Shown here one piece after another: positions 13,854 through 16,383 of a stretch of DNA of 16,383 bases; within the stretch, counting starts at the first letter, position 1; every line of letters starts with the position of its first letter. The notes beneath the pieces are model-generated. The model was not told where the DNA came from and did no database searches. It worked only from the letters and a program-made list of their open reading frames with translations. The stretch lies in assembly GCA_903913355.1 (NCBI GenBank), contig CAIWKU010000565.1:1-16383 (forward strand), given 5' to 3'. This DNA comes from an uncultured Bacteroidota bacterium. Its GTDB lineage: Bacteria > Bacteroidota > Bacteroidia > Chitinophagales > Chitinophagaceae. The position numbers were made by a program, and so were the translations under genes.

Positions 13854-13896
13854 TATGGGAAAATAGTCTTTCTTTGACTCACTCAAAATAGTAAAC

Positions 13897-14628
13897 ATGA
13901 ACAAAACCCTTCTACTGATTAGTTTTACCACCGCTTCTTTTTGCGGGTTTGCACAAGTTAAAAAAGCAACCACCCCTACTAAGCCCGCTACTAAATCAAC
14001 TGTAGCCACTCCGGTCTTAAATCCTTTGAAAAACAATATTGATAGCGTTAGTTATTCCGTAGGGGTTCGAATAGCACAAAGCCTGAAGTCACAGGGTTTT
14101 GACAATATCAATATGAGTATTCTTCAAAAAGCAATTACTGATGTACAGGATAATAAGAAAATCCTTATTGCTGATGAATCAATCAATGAAACCATTGGAA
14201 AATTTCAGCAAAAAGCCAGTGCAGCCAAGGCGGCGCTAGTTAAAAAAGAAGGACTTGCCTTTCTTGCTGCCAATGGAAAAAGGCCAGGCGTAATAACTCT
14301 ACCGGACGGGTTGCAATATGAAGTACTGAAAGCAGGTGCTGATAAAACTAAGCCAACGATCACAAGTAAAGTAAAATGTCATTACCACGGAACCCTTATC
14401 AATGGAACCGTATTCGATAGCTCGGTAGACAGAGGAGAACCTATCACTTTTCCACTGGGTAATGTAATCAAAGGATGGCAGGAAGCACTTCAGTTAATGA
14501 CTGTGGGCAGCAAATGGAAACTCTATATTCCTTCAGACCTTGCCTATGGAGATAATGCACCAAGTGCAGTGATTGGCCCTGGAGCAACTTTAATTTTTGA
14601 AGTGGAACTTTTAGGGATAGAAAACTAA
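13897..14628 (+). CDS. Secreted FKBP-type peptidyl-prolyl cis-trans isomerase (FkpA/Mip-like)
   Basis: The product has 243 residues. A signal peptide (MNKTLLLIS..FCGFAQ, 1-20) is followed by a Thr/Pro/Lys linker (about 22-43). Next is a helical FKBP N-terminal dimerisation-type domain (about 44-125; SVSYSVGVRIAQSLKSQGF is typical), then a C-terminal FKBP domain (about 135-243). Active-site residues of the FKBP pocket are present: Y163 in CHYHG, F173/D174 in VFDSS, V190/I191 and W194 in NVIKGWQEAL, and Y217 in AYGDN. The end, GATLIFEVELLGIE, is the canonical last strand. It should act in the periplasm as a folding catalyst or chaperone. It is functionally unrelated to arginine synthesis. It may be transcribed with argH or from its own promoter (none seen), and it ends at a strong terminator. 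Confidence 0.94.
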   Translation: MNKTLLLISFTTASFCGFAQVKKATTPTKPATKSTVATPVLNPLKNNIDSVSYSVGVRIAQSLKSQGFDNINMSILQKAITDVQDNKKILIADESINETIGKFQQKASAAKAALVKKEGLAFLAANGKRPGVITLPDGLQYEVLKAGADKTKPTITSKVKCHYHGTLINGTVFDSSVDRGEPITFPLGNVIKGWQEALQLMTVGSKWKLYIPSDLAYGDNAPSAVIGPGATLIFEVELLGIEN

Positions 14629-14633
14629 CTGTT

Positions 14634-14690
14634 TGCCATTGCCTATACACTTATCAAAATCTCAAGCGTATAGGCAATGGCATTCTTTTA
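14634..14690 (+). terminator. Intrinsic terminator after the FKBP gene
   Basis: A perfect 15-bp stem is formed by TGCCATTGCCTATAC (14634-14648) and GTATAGGCAATGGCA (14668-14682). It extends by three more pairs past one mismatch, leaving an ~11-nt loop, and is followed by TTCTTTT. It starts 5 nt after the stop codon and closes the transcript before the second outer membrane protein gene. Confidence 0.88.
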
Positions 14691-14757
14691 CCTATTCTGT
14701 TAACCTTGATTAACCTTTCACCAAAGTTCATTAACTGCTTTTGCCATGGGTGCAGTC

Positions 14758-14765
14758 TATTTTTG
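14758..14765 (+). promoter_or_regulatory. Putative Bacteroidetes -7 box for the second outer membrane protein gene
   Basis: TATTTTTG matches TAnnTTTG exactly and ends 22 nt before the ATG at 14788. This is the same distance as for the paralogous gene at 1713. No TTG is seen at the expected -33 distance; the nearest TTTG (14740-14743) is too close. Confidence 0.45.
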
Positions 14766-14787
14766 GCGGACAGCTAAATACACTGCT

Positions 14788-16383
14788 ATGCATCGGATTT
14801 TTCTTCTCTTTTTTTCCTTTCTAATTTCGTTTCAGTTACATGCACAGACAAAACCCGGTACTGTTAAGGGTATTGTGTTTGATACAAGCTCAAAAAAGGG
14901 ACTAGCCTATGCTACCGTTTCTATTGTAGATACGAAGGATTCCACTTTGATTAGGTTTACCAGGGCAGACTCTCTGGGTAATTTTTTGTTTAAAACATTG
15001 GAAAAGGGAAAATACCTGCTTTCAGCCTCTTACGTAGGCTTTGTTCCTGTTTGGAGAAATATTGAAGTTAGAGATGGGCATGAACTGGATTTGGGCAATA
15101 TTGAAATGACGGACCTGTTAAAAGCGGGGAATGTTACCGTAACGGCAAAGCGGGCTCCTGTAACCATTAACAATGATACCCTTGAATTCAATACTGAAAA
15201 TTTTAAAACCCAACCCAATGCGGTGGTTGAAGACCTGCTAAAAAAATTACCGGGTGTTACAGTAGACAATGATGGAACCGTTAGGGTTAACGGACAAAAA
15301 ATAAATCGGGTTTTGGTAAACGGCAAAGAATTTTTTACGGGAGATCCGAAAATGGCTACTAAGAACCTCGATGCAGATGCCGTAGATAAAGTGCAGGTAT
15401 TTGATAAGAAAAGTGACCGGGCTGAATTTACAGGTGTGGATGACGGACAAAGCGAAAAAGCCATTAACCTGAAACTCAAAAAGGATAGAAACAATGCATT
15501 GTTTGGCAAAATAGCCGCAGGAGCGGGTACTGATTCACGGTATGATGCACAAACCAATATAAATAAGTTTAAGGGGGAGCAACAGCTTTCCTTTATTGGT
15601 ATGGATAATAATACCAATAAACAGGGCTTCTCACTAATAGATGTTTTAAATTTTTCAGGAGAGTTGGCAAAGGGAATGAAAAGTGGAAGCGGCATTACTA
15701 TCAGGATGGGAGAGGGTGGTGGTGATAATGGACTGCCTGTAACTGGCATGGGGCAAAACCAGCAGGGGGTTGCCAATACCCTTGCCGGAGGTGTGAATTA
15801 TAACGATAACTGGCATAAGAAAACGGATATCAATTTGAGTGGCATGGGAAGTAATATAGATCTGCATACAGATAGAAGCACCAATCGGCTCAATTTATTA
15901 CCTGGCAACGATTTTAATTATGCATCCAACAGCAGCACGGATAAAAATACACAACAGCAAAGAATCAATATGAGCATGGATAGTAAGATAGATAGTTTTA
16001 TCTCACTAAAAATTACACCCCAGTTTACGGTTCAGCAAAATGATGCCCATGAAACATCAGGTTATCTTTCCCAGGATACGAAAGGGGTTAAATTGAATGA
16101 TGGAACTACCGAAAGTCGAACGCATTCAAATGCTTTTAATTTTGGTGGTAATGCGCTATACAGACAAAGATTCAAGAAAAAAGGAAGAACGCTTTCAAGC
16201 ACGATTAGTCTTGCGTATAATGACAGTAAACAAAATGGCTTTTTAAATACGCGAAATACTTATTACAATGCCGGTTTAGCATTACCAGATTCTATCAGCA
16301 ACCAAAAAAATTCGCGTGATGCAGTTACCCGAAGTCTGGGTGGTAATATTATATATACTGAGCCAATAGGGAAAAGATCATTA
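14788..16383 (+). CDS. Outer membrane beta-barrel protein, TonB-receptor-like; 3' end outside the window
   Basis: The frame is open from ATG 14788 through the right edge (532 codons, no stop). It begins with a signal peptide (MHRIFLLFFSFLIS..LHAQ, 1-20). A CarboxypepD_reg-like Ig domain follows (about 22-105; GTVKGIVFD, SLGNFLFKTLEKGKYLLSASYVGF), then a plug-like domain (about 115-235; VVEDLLKKLPGVTV, INRVLVNGKEFFTGDP, KMATKNLDADAVDKVQVFD), then the start of a beta-barrel. The plug block is clearly paralogous to the gene at 1713, with the same FxT-x-PNAV-EDLL-K-PG and VLVNGK-FF..DPKMATKNL spacing. It should be an outer membrane protein; substrate and partners are unknown, and no SusD-like partner lies in the window. 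It has its own promoter-like box and follows a strong terminator, so it is a separate transcription unit. Confidence 0.9.
   Translation, partial: MHRIFLLFFSFLISFQLHAQTKPGTVKGIVFDTSSKKGLAYATVSIVDTKDSTLIRFTRADSLGNFLFKTLEKGKYLLSASYVGFVPVWRNIEVRDGHELDLGNIEMTDLLKAGNVTVTAKRAPVTINNDTLEFNTENFKTQPNAVVEDLLKKLPGVTVDNDGTVRVNGQKINRVLVNGKEFFTGDPKMATKNLDADAVDKVQVFDKKSDRAEFTGVDDGQSEKAINLKLKKDRNNALFGKIAAGAGTDSRYDAQTNINKFKGEQQLSFIGMDNNTNKQGFSLIDVLNFSGELAKGMKSGSGITIRMGEGGGDNGLPVTGMGQNQQGVANTLAGGVNYNDNWHKKTDINLSGMGSNIDLHTDRSTNRLNLLPGNDFNYASNSSTDKNTQQQRINMSMDSKIDSFISLKITPQFTVQQNDAHETSGYLSQDTKGVKLNDGTTESRTHSNAFNFGGNALYRQRFKKKGRTLSSTISLAYNDSKQNGFLNTRNTYYNAGLALPDSISNQKNSRDAVTRSLGGNIIYTEPIGKRSL

Noticed and set aside
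13854..13896. Promoter for the FKBP gene in the 43-nt gap after argH
   Set aside because: No exact TAnnTTTG box is present; the nearest T-rich stretch does not fit.
15030..15776. 248-codon minus-strand open frame
   Set aside because: It is antisense to the clearly coding outer membrane protein gene at 14788; composition (Ser/Leu/Pro runs) is that of a shadow frame and no motif is seen.

Overview
The window looks like a chromosomal piece of a Bacteroidetes bacterium, most likely near the Chitinophagaceae/Sphingobacteriia. The evidence is AT-rich coding DNA, little Shine-Dalgarno signal, signal peptides ending in 'AQ', perfect TAnnTTTG (Bacteroidetes -7 type) boxes before several genes, two large CarboxypepD_reg/plug/beta-barrel outer membrane proteins, and an arginine pathway built on a transcarbamylase of the N-succinyl/N-acetyl-ornithine type. 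All recognisable genes are on the + strand. I see no tRNA, rRNA, CRISPR array, transposase or phage gene.

Layout. (1) 1-307: 3' end of a thioredoxin-like protein. (2) 496-1260: secreted protein with a YwqK/MORN-like repeat and a TonB C-terminus-like segment. (3) 1261-1712: gene-free, with an imperfect nested hairpin and a promoter-like box. (4) 1713-4532: complete outer membrane beta-barrel protein, closed by a strong 14-bp hairpin. (5) 4592-4912: leader of the arginine operon. (6) 4913-13853: GNAT acyltransferase, argG, a cupin, argC, argD, argF', argB, an M20 deacylase (argE-like) and argH, most of them tightly packed or overlapping. (7) 13897-14628: secreted FKBP-type prolyl isomerase followed by an intrinsic terminator. 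(8) 14788 to the right edge: a second, paralogous outer membrane beta-barrel protein, still open at the edge.

The operon carries a full set of candidate enzymes for glutamate to arginine: acylation of glutamate (GNAT), phosphorylation (ArgB), reduction (ArgC), transamination (ArgD), carbamoylation of the acylated ornithine (ArgF'), removal of the acyl group from acyl-citrulline (M20 enzyme), then ArgG and ArgH. Residue 90 of ArgF' is Val, where the Bacteroides fragilis enzyme has Pro and the Xanthomonas acetylornithine enzyme has Glu. This favours a succinylated pathway.

The most interesting element is in the operon leader. A 36-codon GTG-started reading frame (4704-4814) ends in Cys-Pro-Pro-Arg-Pro-Arg-Arg-Gly-Cys. 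Its three Arg codons sit inside a hairpin, next to mutually exclusive RNA pairings, upstream of a weak terminator-like hairpin and the first enzyme gene. It has the architecture of a ribosome-dependent arginine attenuator or arrest peptide, and I do not recognise it as a described family.
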